Shown in pieces: positions 8,273 through 16,360 of a stretch of 16,495 nt of DNA (positions are counted from its first letter, which is position 1; every line of letters begins with the position of its first letter). The notes beneath the pieces are model-generated. The model searched no databases. It had not been told where the DNA came from and saw only the letters and a list, made by a program, of their open reading frames with translations. The stretch lies in assembly GCA_021741285.1 (NCBI GenBank), contig JAIOYD010000009.1, positions 1 through 16,495 on the forward strand, given 5' to 3'. Origin of the DNA: Rickettsiaceae bacterium. GTDB taxonomy: Bacteria > Pseudomonadota > Alphaproteobacteria > Rickettsiales > Rickettsiaceae. Position numbers and translations under genes: made by a program.

Positions 8273-9644
8273 TCTTAACTCCTAGCTTAGTCGCTACTCT
8301 TTCTAGACCTATACTTCTTGAACCTTTGATGAGTATTAACTCACCACCGACAATATATTTATCAATTTCGGCACCAAGCAATTCAGCATCATCAAAGCAA
8401 AATACTTTAACATCTTTATTAAATTGGTCTCTTAGTTGTTTCATACTTTCGCCAACTAAAAATAACCTTTTTACCCCAGAATCTTTAATCCGTGGAACTA
8501 TATTCATGTGAAGTTCATGCGCAAATTTACCAAGCCCCCCCATGTCTCCAAGTATAGCAACTTTATTTTCATTATCAAACAAGCTTAAATATTCTAAAGC
8601 AGCATTCATTGATTGAGGATTAGCATTATAATAGTCACAAATAATTTTATATTCCTTTTTACCATGCTTTACGTTCAACAAACCACCTCTACCAACAAGA
8701 GGAGTGAATGAAGATATCGCCGCCGCTGCCGCTTCGGGATCAAGCTTTAGGGCCTTCACAACAGCAAAAGCAGCCGCAAAATTCTCAGCCAAGTGAACTG
8801 GTATGAGTGGTATAATTAACTCTAACTCTTCACCATCAATACTATATGATAATCTTAAAGTATCATCCTCCAAGATTTCGCTTGAAACAAACCTTACTCC
8901 AGAATCTACCTTCTTACCAAAAGTTTGTACGTTCTGCATTCCAGCTCGATCAATATTCTGTAGGCAACGTTCATAAGTGGTAATGTCACGGTTAACAATT
9001 GCTATTCCTTCATTAATATCCATTCCCTCAAATATCTCGCATTTAGCATCAGCAATTTCCCCAACAGAATTAAAAGACTCTATATGGCCTTCAGAAATAG
9101 CTGTAATTAAAGCAACATCCGGTATAGCAAGCTTACTGAGCTCGCTAAGCTCTCCTTTTGCACTCATCCCCATCTCAATTACCGCATATTGAGTATCATT
9201 TGGCATCGATGCTAAGCAAAGAGGAACTCCTAAATAATTATTAAAATTCCCATGACTAGCATGCGTTTTTCCATAAACACTAAGCATTATCTTTGTCGCT
9301 TCTTTTGTACTAGTCTTTCCAACACTGCCCGTTATTGTAATAAATTTAGCTTTTGAATTTCTACGTTTAAATTCAGCTAAATCCATTAAAGCTTCATACG
9401 TATCATCAACTAATATTAGCTTAGTCTGATCAACACCAATAACTTCTTTGGAAACAATTGCTGCGCCTGCGCCATTATTTAAAGCATCTTCAACAAATTC
9501 ATGTCCATCACGCATACCTTTTAGCGCAATAAAGATATCTCCTTGCTCAATGTCCTTAGAGTTAAATTGCACTTTGCCAAATTCTCTATTACCAGCAATG
9601 CTAAGTGACAATGCCTTGCTCAATTCTTGGGTTGTCCAAATCAT
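8262..9644 (-). CDS. murF: UDP-MurNAc-tripeptide D-Ala-D-Ala ligase
   Basis: MurF adds D-alanyl-D-alanine to the UDP-MurNAc-tripeptide in the cytoplasm, using ATP. The 460 residues show the Mur ligase P-loop TGSVGKTS (105-112), the [11 protein letters not shown] motif just after it, and [13 protein letters not shown] in the C-terminal part. Two places differ slightly from the E. coli pattern: GDMGGLG rather than GDMLELG, and KGSRSIGLE rather than KGSRGMRLE. These look like lineage drift. GAGG about 10 bases before the ATG supports this start. A gap of 49 bases separates it from murE, the only sizeable gap between ftsI and the acetyltransferase gene. Confidence 0.96.
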   Translation of the reverse strand: MIWTTQELSKALSLSIAGNREFGKVQFNSKDIEQGDIFIALKGMRDGHEFVEDALNNGAGAAIVSKEVIGVDQTKLILVDDTYEALMDLAEFKRRNSKAKFITITGSVGKTSTKEATKIMLSVYGKTHASHGNFNNYLGVPLCLASMPNDTQYAVIEMGMSAKGELSELSKLAIPDVALITAISEGHIESFNSVGEIADAKCEIFEGMDINEGIAIVNRDITTYERCLQNIDRAGMQNVQTFGKKVDSGVRFVSSEILEDDTLRLSYSIDGEELELIIPLIPVHLAENFAAAFAVVKALKLDPEAAAAAISSFTPLVGRGGLLNVKHGKKEYKIICDYYNANPQSMNAALEYLSLFDNENKVAILGDMGGLGKFAHELHMNIVPRIKDSGVKRLFLVGESMKQLRDQFNKDVKVFCFDDAELLGAEIDKYIVGGELILIKGSRSIGLERVATKLGVKNAL

Positions 9645-9693
9645 TACAAAAAAACCTCTATTTGATTTCCACTGAATATATCATTATTACACT

Positions 9694-11148
9694 TTACCTT
9701 TCTACCATGTTTTTTAACATTTTAGTAGCAATTGCTATATCACTAAATTCTTTGACTTCGTGCCCTATTATCTGATAATCTTCATGCCCCTTTCCCGCAA
9801 TAAGTAGTATATCTCCGCTCTCTAAATTTTCAATTGTACGGGTAATAGCTTCTTTACGATCTGCTATTTCAATACTATTTGGGGCACCAAGCGCAATCTC
9901 ATTTCTAATTTTAGTTGCATCTTCGGTGCGCGGATTATCATCAGTTATCACTACATAATCTGCAATATCTGTTGCGATTTTTCCCATTATGGGACGCTTT
10001 AGCACATCTCGATCACCCCCACATCCAAAAACTACCAAGAGTTTTCCAGCCTCAGTTTTTATTTTTTTAAGCTCGCTTAAAGATTGCATCAAAGCATCCG
10101 GAGTATGAGCATAATCAACAAACACTTGGGAATCAGAATTTGGTTCTGTAATTCTCTGTAACCGTCCACAAACTGCTTTTAATTTTGGTAACACCTTGAC
10201 AATATCATCAAATATAATGCCTAGGTTATACACCAATTTTGCTGCTATCAATATGTTTATAGCTTGAAAAGAACCAATAATACTTGTAGAAAAATTGTGT
10301 TTCTTTTGTAAGAACTCAAAAGAAATTTCTTGACCTACAACACTTCCAGTGCAATCAATTACATTAATATCACCATCCCTACCAACAGTAAAATATTGAA
10401 TTGAACGCTCTTCTAAAAATTCCTTAATTGAATCAAAAAATAATATCTCTGAATTAATAACAGCCTCACCATCCTTCTCTAAATAATCGCTAAAAAGCCT
10501 AAGTTTAGATTGCAAGTAATTTTCCATTGTTCCATAATACTCCAAATGATCTTGGGAAAAACTTGTAAATGCCGCAGATTTAACATGAATATTACCGAGT
10601 CTTTTTTGGTCTAAACCATTGCTTGAAGCTTCTAAAGCCACATTTTCTACACCGCTTTCTTCTAGAATATTTAATATTCTTCTAAAACTAACTGGATCAA
10701 TAGTTGTTTGGGAAGATGTTTCAATATTATTTAAATCACCTATTAATTTTGTATTAGACTCCAAACCCAAAGTACCCATACAAGCACTAGTTTTTCCAAG
10801 TAATGATAAGATTTGGTGAACATACGATACTACGGAGCTTTTTCCATTTGTTCCGGTCACAGCTATAATATTATCCGGCCTTTTAGGATATAATATCCCA
10901 GCAGCAATAGCTAAGCTCATTCTAGCATCTTGGACGTATATTACTTTATCAGCATGAAGAGTATAACTCTTATTATCAGTAAAAATTAATGAAGCTCCTT
11001 TTCTTAAAGCTTCCTCAATAAACTGATTGCCATCAAAATTGTACCCCTGAATTGCAAAAAAAGCATCACCTGGATTTACATTTCGTGAATCAAATGAAAT
11101 ACCTTTGATTCTTTTTTCTACAAATAGCTTTTGTAATTTAAGTTTCAT
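9694..11148 (-). CDS. murE: UDP-MurNAc-tripeptide synthetase, meso-diaminopimelate adding
   Basis: MurE adds the third amino acid to UDP-MurNAc-L-Ala-D-Glu in the cytoplasm. The 484-residue protein has the ATP P-loop TGTNGKSS (98-105), the lysine expected to be carbamylated (K215 in SKLRLF), VDYAHTPDA (344-352) and the specificity motif DNPR (404-407). DNPR marks enzymes that use meso-diaminopimelate rather than lysine, so this organism should make DAP-type peptidoglycan. The start overlaps the end of ftsI by 11 bases. The ribosome site is weak (AAGATAAGAG close to the ATG), which suggests coupling to ftsI translation. Confidence 0.97.
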   Translation of the reverse strand: MKLKLQKLFVEKRIKGISFDSRNVNPGDAFFAIQGYNFDGNQFIEEALRKGASLIFTDNKSYTLHADKVIYVQDARMSLAIAAGILYPKRPDNIIAVTGTNGKSSVVSYVHQILSLLGKTSACMGTLGLESNTKLIGDLNNIETSSQTTIDPVSFRRILNILEESGVENVALEASSNGLDQKRLGNIHVKSAAFTSFSQDHLEYYGTMENYLQSKLRLFSDYLEKDGEAVINSEILFFDSIKEFLEERSIQYFTVGRDGDINVIDCTGSVVGQEISFEFLQKKHNFSTSIIGSFQAINILIAAKLVYNLGIIFDDIVKVLPKLKAVCGRLQRITEPNSDSQVFVDYAHTPDALMQSLSELKKIKTEAGKLLVVFGCGGDRDVLKRPIMGKIATDIADYVVITDDNPRTEDATKIRNEIALGAPNSIEIADRKEAITRTIENLESGDILLIAGKGHEDYQIIGHEVKEFSDIAIATKMLKNMVER

Positions 11149-13021
11149 CTCTTATCTTGTACTCAATGTTATTTAACTCTTGTATTTCTTCACTCTCTTC
11201 ATCAAGCTTTGTTATACCATAAAGCGCGACTAACCGTCTAAGAACAGCACCAACAGTTGGAGCCGCAGTCCATCCCCCTCCAGCAAAACCAAATGACTCT
11301 TTAATTCCTACTGGTTCATTATAAACTATATATATCATGTATTTTGGATTCGAAGCAGGAACAATACCAAAGAAAGAAGACATTCTTCGGTCCTTGTCGT
11401 ATCCTCCGGCATGAGCAATATTAGCCGTGCCTGTTTTGCCACCAACATAGTACCCCTTAACTTCAGCCTTTGAACCCGTTCCATCGCTAACAACAAGACG
11501 CATAAGCTTCCTCATCGCTAGTGAAGTGCTCTCTTGGAACACTCTTTCTCCTACTAACTTTTCCTTAGGATCTCTTTTTATCAAAGTTAATGGATAGATC
11601 ATACCTCCATTTATAATAGGCATCATTGCTTGTATAAAATGCGCTGGACTCACAGATATTCCATAGCCATAAGACATAGTTATTAAACTTAAATCAGTCC
11701 AGCGGGAAAAATTTGGGAATAGTGGTCTGGATCTTTCAAGAACTTCAATTTGCAATGGTTCAAGTAGCTTTAACTTTCTTAGATATTCAAGTATATTTTG
11801 CTTACCTGTTGCTAGAATAATCTGTGCTAAACCAACATTACTTGATTTGAGAAAAATATGCGGGACTGAGTGCCACCCTTTTAGGGGGCGTGGATGATCT
11901 TTAACTTGAAAACCTTGCACCCGAAGATAACTTAAATCATAAGCGTCATTAATTGCGGTAGAATCAGTATCAAGGCCAACTGCCACAGTCAAAGCTTTCA
12001 TGCCAGACCCCATTTCATATACTCCTTGCGAGACCATATTAAACAACTGCTCAGATTTTGCAGCCCCGGGGTTATGGGGATCGAAATCAGGTTTACTTAC
12101 TAAGGCTAAAATTTCTCCATTATTTGGATCCACTATTATTCCTGCAGCGCCTTTAGCTTTGAATTTCTTCATGACTATTTCCATCTCTTCACTAAGGATA
12201 TTCTGAATACGAACATCAATCGAAAGCTGCAGAACATCACCCATAGTCGTTCTATCTTCCTTTTCTTTTTGACCAGTAATGAATTTTTCAAAAAATTGCT
12301 CAATACCTGCAAGACCATTCATATCTCTGCCAACGTAGCCAATTACGTGAGATAGCAAATTACCATATGTATAGATCCTTTTTTGCTCTCTTTCAAAACC
12401 AAAACCTGGCATACCAAGGTTGTATATTTTTTCATGCTCAAGTGGAGTGACATCTCTTTTTATCCAAACAAAACTTTTGTTACTTTTTAAATCAGCCAAG
12501 ATTCTTTTTGCATCTAGGTCAGGAATTACAAGTAGTAATTTTTTTAGCGACTCTTCTGGTTCAGCAATTTTTCTAGGATTAGCATATAAAGAAGCCCCAG
12601 GAAGATTCACTGCGAGTAAATTATTATTTCTATCAGTGATGTCAACTCTGTGTGTCAATTTACGATTCATTGTTTTTTGAAAATTTATATAATCGCTACT
12701 GGCTATGATTAGCAACCTGACACTTATTACAAGAAAAATTAAAGAAAATCCGATTATTACAACAAAAATCCGAACTCGCGCAACTGAGTGAGATAAATCC
12801 CATCTAAACAAAGATTTTAAAGATATCTTCCTAAGAAATGCACCACCAACATTTTGGGTAACTGACTTGAGTCCTATCCGTCTTACAAATAAAACGTGAA
12901 AAGTTTTAAGCAAGGCTATTCTTGAATATAGTAAATAATAAACGACTAGCCGAAGAAAAGCGATGATATGACTTTTCCCTCCTAGAATTAGCCGATTAAT
13001 ATTTTTAGCTAGATTACTCAT
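11138..13021 (-). CDS. ftsI: Septal peptidoglycan transpeptidase (PBP3)
   Basis: FtsI is the class B penicillin-binding protein that cross-links septal peptidoglycan during division. The 627 residues include a membrane helix at about 84-107, the PBP dimerisation domain, and a transpeptidase domain with S339-x-x-K342 (catalytic serine), S393-S394-N395 and K529-T530-G531. The motif order is complete. The unusual part is the N-terminus: about 80 residues precede the membrane helix, compared with about 20 in E. coli, including a second hydrophobic stretch near 17-32. The ATG has a weak ribosome site (AAGA). A TTG at codon 71 is a possible alternative start. A 207-base gap separates it from ftsL. 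Confidence 0.95.
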   Translation of the reverse strand: MSNLAKNINRLILGGKSHIIAFLRLVVYYLLYSRIALLKTFHVLFVRRIGLKSVTQNVGGAFLRKISLKSLFRWDLSHSVARVRIFVVIIGFSLIFLVISVRLLIIASSDYINFQKTMNRKLTHRVDITDRNNNLLAVNLPGASLYANPRKIAEPEESLKKLLLVIPDLDAKRILADLKSNKSFVWIKRDVTPLEHEKIYNLGMPGFGFEREQKRIYTYGNLLSHVIGYVGRDMNGLAGIEQFFEKFITGQKEKEDRTTMGDVLQLSIDVRIQNILSEEMEIVMKKFKAKGAAGIIVDPNNGEILALVSKPDFDPHNPGAAKSEQLFNMVSQGVYEMGSGMKALTVAVGLDTDSTAINDAYDLSYLRVQGFQVKDHPRPLKGWHSVPHIFLKSSNVGLAQIILATGKQNILEYLRKLKLLEPLQIEVLERSRPLFPNFSRWTDLSLITMSYGYGISVSPAHFIQAMMPIINGGMIYPLTLIKRDPKEKLVGERVFQESTSLAMRKLMRLVVSDGTGSKAEVKGYYVGGKTGTANIAHAGGYDKDRRMSSFFGIVPASNPKYMIYIVYNEPVGIKESFGFAGGGWTAAPTVGAVLRRLVALYGITKLDEESEEIQELNNIEYKIRDET

Positions 13022-13065
13022 TTCTTAACAAAATCTTATCTTTTCACACCGATATATACCTTATT

Positions 13066-13097
13066 TTTATAATTTTTGCGACAAAAATTACTGGCAA
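13066..13097 (-). promoter_or_regulatory. Promoter candidate for ftsI with a palindrome in a long spacer
   Basis: On the minus strand TTGCCA (13097-13092) resembles a -35 and TATAAA (13071-13066) a -10, each matching 5 of 6 consensus bases. The spacer is 20 bases. It is almost filled by the palindrome AATTTTTG-TCG-CAAAAATT (13089-13071). Over-long spacers with a dyad are typical of MerR-type promoters. Whether this one is used is unknown. It lies about 45 bases before the ftsI start in the only long gap of the gene run. Confidence 0.35.
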
Positions 13098-13228
13098 CTA
13101 ATGATCTTGGATTTATTAGGGTTAAAAACATTCCTAATTCTACTAGAAATTAAAACAAGCAAGACTCATAAAGCCGCTTTTGTACGTTTAATTTGAGGAA
13201 TGGTAGTAATAAACGCTTTTGCAGAAAT

Positions 13229-13621
13229 CTACTTCTTCCCAGAGGCCATGGTTACATACTTGCTTGGCCCCTTTCTATATCTCCATTTGGTATTTTCACT
13301 TCTTTTCTTAATACTAGCAATCTGTCTAACTTCAAAAAGCTTTTCATCTTTTATATTTGGATCGAGTTCCATCTGAGCTAGATTAGTATCAGAAAGCTTT
13401 ATATATTCATCATTTAAAGCTTTTAATCTTGCTGGAGAAGTCAAGTAGGCTAATTCAGCTTTTAATAGGTGAATTTTATCTACCTCGTCTTGGACTTGGC
13501 TATTAACCTCCGTGAGTTCGCTTTTAATACCCATAACATTTTCTTTTATAGTAAATAGTGTATAAACTGATAGTAGACATACTATAACAACTATATATAC
13601 AGGTGACTTTTCAAGTAACAT
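13229..13621 (-). CDS. ftsL: Cell division protein FtsL
   Basis: FtsL is a small single-pass membrane protein of the divisome that pairs with FtsB and FtsQ and helps activate FtsW/FtsI. The 130 residues have a short cytoplasmic start, a membrane helix at about 8-25, then a helical coiled-coil-like segment to about 58, ending in LKAELAYLTSPARLKAL. That ending is typical of alphaproteobacterial FtsL. The C-terminal 30 residues are strongly basic. The assignment combines this layout with its place between rsmH and ftsI. A strong GGAGG five bases before the ATG (complement of 13627-13631) sets the start, which overlaps rsmH by 11 bases. Confidence 0.88.
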   Translation of the reverse strand: MLLEKSPVYIVVIVCLLSVYTLFTIKENVMGIKSELTEVNSQVQDEVDKIHLLKAELAYLTSPARLKALNDEYIKLSDTNLAQMELDPNIKDEKLFEVRQIASIKKRSENTKWRYRKGPSKYVTMASGKK

Positions 13622-14579
13622 TGTTACCTCCTATTTTTTCAGCAACCCTTAATTTGGCTGATCTAGATCTAGCATTCTCTTGAACCTCTTCTCTAGTAGG
13701 AACCACAGGTTTTTTAGTAATAATTCCAAGCCACTTTCCTTGCGGAAGGCTATCCTCTTTTTTCGAGTATTTTGATTTAGGAATTTTTTTTACAGAACAT
13801 TTTTTAAAAAAATTCTTAACAATACTATCTTCAAGCGAATGAAACGAAACCACGATAATTCTACCGCCTGGAACTAATAAATCTTCTGCATGGGCCAGAA
13901 ATCGTTCCAAAGCCCCTAGTTCATCATTAACATAGATCCTGATAGCTTGAAAAGTTTTCGTGGCTGGATCTATTTTTTCAGAACGATAATGCTTGGACTG
14001 ACGTATAATTTCCGCTAGCTTTAATGTTGTATCAATAGGATTAGTCGCTCGATAAGAAACAATATTTTTTGCTATTGCCCTCGATTGCACTTCTTCTCCA
14101 TATTTATATATAATATCAGCTATTTCTTGTTCAGAGGCAGTTTCTACAAACTCTGCTGCACTCATGCCGGAAGCACTCATTCTCATATCAAGTGGACCAT
14201 CTTGCATAAAAGAAAAGCCTCTTGCAGCCTGATCTACTTGCATTGAAGAAATTCCTAAATCAAGCACTATTCCATCAAATTTTTGACCCTTTAACTTTAA
14301 AGTTGCCTCAGAAAAATTTGTTTGAATGAAATTAAATCTATCGCCATAGTCCGAAGAGACATCATTAGCAAAATTTATTACCGTTGGATCTTGATCAAGA
14401 GCAGTTACATAACAATTACTGTTTGATAAAATTGCTCTCGTATATCCACCAGCACCAAATGTGCAATCAAGATACCTACCGCCATCTTTTATGGATAAAT
14501 ATTCAACAACTTCATTAAGCAAAACAGAACGATGAGGAAGATTGGACTTATTCTTTTCTACCTTACTTAAATCCATCAT
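13611..14579 (-). CDS. rsmH: 16S rRNA (cytosine-1402-N4)-methyltransferase
   Basis: RsmH (MraW) methylates N4 of C1402 in the 16S rRNA P-site region. The 322 residues begin with the family motif HRSVLLNEVVEYL (16-28). The SAM-binding FGAGGYT (41-47) and LDQDP (61-65) follow, then DGIVLDLGISSMQVD (102-116) and GPLDMRM (128-134). SFHSLED (245-251) is a hallmark of this family. The C-terminus has the usual NARSRSAKLRVAEK region. The first ATG directly abuts the mraZ stop. AGGAG lies 5 bases before it and 8 bases before an adjacent second ATG, so translation may begin at codon 1 or 2. Confidence 0.97.
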   Translation of the reverse strand: MMDLSKVEKNKSNLPHRSVLLNEVVEYLSIKDGGRYLDCTFGAGGYTRAILSNSNCYVTALDQDPTVINFANDVSSDYGDRFNFIQTNFSEATLKLKGQKFDGIVLDLGISSMQVDQAARGFSFMQDGPLDMRMSASGMSAAEFVETASEQEIADIIYKYGEEVQSRAIAKNIVSYRATNPIDTTLKLAEIIRQSKHYRSEKIDPATKTFQAIRIYVNDELGALERFLAHAEDLLVPGGRIIVVSFHSLEDSIVKNFFKKCSVKKIPKSKYSKKEDSLPQGKWLGIITKKPVVPTREEVQENARSRSAKLRVAEKIGGNNVT

Positions 14580-15044
14580 CTACTCTCCTGACCTATCTTT
14601 TTTATTTTTCAGAATCGACCTATTTTCTTGAGCAATAAGTCGCGCAGATTTTAAATATTTTTCAAAATTACCCGGATTCCAAATCTCAAATACTAGCCCT
14701 TTTCCTACAAAACACCCTTGATTAGTAATGCCAGCTTGATTGGTTAAATAAGAAGGCAATGTAACCCTACCCTCATTATCAAACTGAAGCTGAATGGCTT
14801 CTCCAAGGACAATAGTTTCAAACGCGTCTCTCTCATCAGAATAGGGATCAAGCCTTTGAATGATCCTGCTGAGTTCCTCCAAATGAGACATACTACAAGC
14901 TTCAATGCAGTTATTTTTAAAAGAGGGATAAACAATGATGCCGTTAAAATTTTCTGTCCCAAGAGCAGCTCGATAGCTGGCCGGAATTGATACCCTTCCC
15001 TTTACATCGATCTTATTTACATACTTAGAAAGAAAAATATTCAT
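14580..15044 (-). CDS. mraZ: Transcriptional regulator MraZ
   Basis: MraZ is a DNA-binding protein that in E. coli represses its own dcw operon by binding TGGG repeats spaced 10 bp apart. The 154 residues contain two AbrB-like half domains. The signature DVKGR is at 13-17 in the first, and DNEGR at 89-93 in the second, each followed by a V-x-(I/L)-P strand. Both key arginines are present, so DNA binding should be intact. It is the first gene of the dcw run. No clear ribosome site precedes the ATG, so it may be translated weakly. A fitting operator lies 60-100 bases upstream. Confidence 0.95.
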   Translation of the reverse strand: MNIFLSKYVNKIDVKGRVSIPASYRAALGTENFNGIIVYPSFKNNCIEACSMSHLEELSRIIQRLDPYSDERDAFETIVLGEAIQLQFDNEGRVTLPSYLTNQAGITNQGCFVGKGLVFEIWNPGNFEKYLKSARLIAQENRSILKNKKDRSGE

Positions 15045-15103
15045 ATTTTTAAGTCACAATAAGTATGGCGCATTTTGCCTTGAATATAGTCTAACACAAA
15101 ATT

Positions 15104-15147
15104 TGGTAAGAAATGGGTTAATATGGGTTTTTATGGTCTTGGATGGA
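15104..15147. promoter_or_regulatory. MraZ box: five TGG repeats at exact 10-bp spacing
   Basis: On the plus strand TGGT (15104), TGGG (15114), TGGG (15124), TGGT (15134) and TGGA (15144) start exactly 10 bases apart. E. coli MraZ binds TGGGN direct repeats separated by 5 bases, the same 10-bp period. The row lies upstream of mraZ, on the strand opposite to the mraZ sense strand. Two of the five units are perfect TGGG. Confidence 0.8.
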
Positions 15148-15175
15148 AAATAAGGCTAATTTTTAATAGAGTCAA
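15147..15175 (-). promoter_or_regulatory. Candidate dcw promoter upstream of mraZ
   Basis: On the minus strand TTGACT (15175-15170) and TATTTT (15152-15147) are separated by 17 bases, a standard spacing. The start of transcription would fall within the MraZ box, the right place for repression. A second option is TATATT at 15088-15083, closer to mraZ, but its -35 (TTCTTA) is poor. I cannot tell which is used, or whether both are. Confidence 0.45.
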
Positions 15176-15264
15176 GTGATATTTAGGTAACAAGTTCCCC
15201 GATACAGGTAATTTTTATCATTTTTTAAAGCAGTATTTCTTATCGTGCATCCTTCGTGCTATAG

Positions 15265-15270
15265 TATAAT
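15265..15270 (+). promoter_or_regulatory. Consensus -10 element for the SPFH gene
   Basis: A perfect TATAAT lies 32 bases before the start codon of the plus-strand gene. A matching -35 is not clear. TTCTTA at 15237-15242 would pair better with the overlapping TATAGT at 15260-15265 (17-base spacer). Confidence 0.45.
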
Positions 15271-15301
15271 GACTAACAAATTAAATTAATGGATTAAATT
15301 T

Positions 15302-16231
15302 ATGGATTTATTATTACTCTCAATAAGCGTTCTGATTATAATAACGCTAATGTTCATGATAAAAATTGTGCCTCAACAACAGGCGTGGGTTTTAGAGAGA
15401 CTTGGTAAATATGACAGGGTTCTTGAACCTGGTCTTAATCTCATAATTCCAATTATTCAAAGAGTAGCTTACAAACATACTTTAAAAGAACAAGCGGTAG
15501 ACGTTCATGCACAAACGGCAATATCCAATGACAACGTTACACTCCTTATAGACGGAGTATTATATGTTAAAATTATTGACGCTACTGCCGCTTCATATGG
15601 AGTCGAAAATCCATATTATGCAATAACTCAGCTAGCTCAAACAACTATGCGTTCTGAGATTGGTAAGTTAAAACTAGATAGAACTTTTGAAGAAAGAGAG
15701 ACATTAAATCACGCTATTGTCTCTTCAATTAACCAAGCAGCTACAAACTGGGGTATTCAGTGCATGCGCTATGAAATTAAAGATATTCAACCACCAACTA
15801 CTATCCTTGAGGCAATGGAACTAGAAGTAGCTGCAGAAAGGCAAAAACGCGCAAGAATAATGGAATCAGAAGGCCACAGACAGGCTCAAATAAACGTTTC
15901 TGAGGGTGAAAAGGCTCAAGTCGTTCTTAAATCTGAAGCAGCTTATACCGATCAGGTCAATAGAGCCAGAGGCGAAGGGGAAGCGATCTTGTTTGTTGCC
16001 GAAGCTACTGCAAAAGGTATTAGCATCGTCGCTAGTGCAATTAAACAGGATGGTGGTCAAGATGCTGTATCTTTAAAAGTTGCTCATCAATATATAGAAG
16101 CCTTTGGTAAGCTGGCTAAAGATTCCAACACAATTCTACTACCAGCGGACCTGGGGTCTCCAAGCAGCGTAATTGCACAAGCTATGACTATATTCAACAA
16201 TGTAAAAACAACTACTGGCAAAAAGAGCTAG
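15302..16231 (+). CDS. qmcA: SPFH/stomatin-like membrane protein, QmcA/paraslipin type
   Basis: Stomatin-like proteins form large assemblies at the inner membrane and are thought to organise membrane domains and proteases. The exact task of this one is unknown. The 309 residues start with a membrane helix (2-22), then the SPFH/Band 7 domain with VPQQQAWVLERLGKYDRVLEPGLN (about 28-51), GVLYVKI and YAITQLAQTTMRSEIG. A long alanine-, glutamate- and arginine-rich helical region follows (about 172-240). It lacks HflK/HflC features and matches the paraslipin/QmcA group better. It diverges from mraZ. The usual NfeD partner is not next to it in this window. The ribosome site is weak (GGA). Confidence 0.9.
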   Translation: MDLLLLSISVLIIITLMFMIKIVPQQQAWVLERLGKYDRVLEPGLNLIIPIIQRVAYKHTLKEQAVDVHAQTAISNDNVTLLIDGVLYVKIIDATAASYGVENPYYAITQLAQTTMRSEIGKLKLDRTFEERETLNHAIVSSINQAATNWGIQCMRYEIKDIQPPTTILEAMELEVAAERQKRARIMESEGHRQAQINVSEGEKAQVVLKSEAAYTDQVNRARGEGEAILFVAEATAKGISIVASAIKQDGGQDAVSLKVAHQYIEAFGKLAKDSNTILLPADLGSPSSVIAQAMTIFNNVKTTTGKKS

Positions 16232-16245
16232 CTTGCCAAGCCTAT

Positions 16246-16273
16246 TAGGCAGCGCCCTTAGAGGTGTTGCCTA
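16246..16273 (+). terminator. Strong hairpin after qmcA, without a T-run
   Basis: TAGGCAGCGCC (16246-16256) pairs with GGTGTTGCCTA (16263-16273) around the loop CTTAGA, with two G-U pairs. It starts 15 bases after the qmcA stop, where a transcript end is expected. No T-run follows on either strand, so it may be a transcript-end stabiliser or an inefficient terminator. A smaller palindrome, GCCTATTAGGC, overlaps its left side. Confidence 0.4.
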
Positions 16274-16360
16274 TCTAGAGGCTAAAGTTTTGTCATAGCA
16301 AGTGACAATCTTACGTAATACGCCATCTAAAAAAAATATACAAATATAAAAAAGCAACTA

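Noticed and set aside
13022..13228. Possible remnant gene in the ftsL-ftsI gap
   Set aside because: No frame with protein-like composition is visible on either strand. The stretch is better explained as regulatory.
14744..14962. 72-codon minus-strand frame inside mraZ
   Set aside because: It is an alternative frame of mraZ. The mraZ frame has both DxxGR motifs and full length.
15104..15147. The TGG repeats as a short CRISPR-like or simple tandem repeat
   Set aside because: Only the TGG cores are conserved while the linkers vary. Position and 10-bp period fit an MraZ operator instead.
15866..16060. 64-codon minus-strand frame inside qmcA
   Set aside because: It is a shadow of the SPFH gene, whose frame has the full family pattern.
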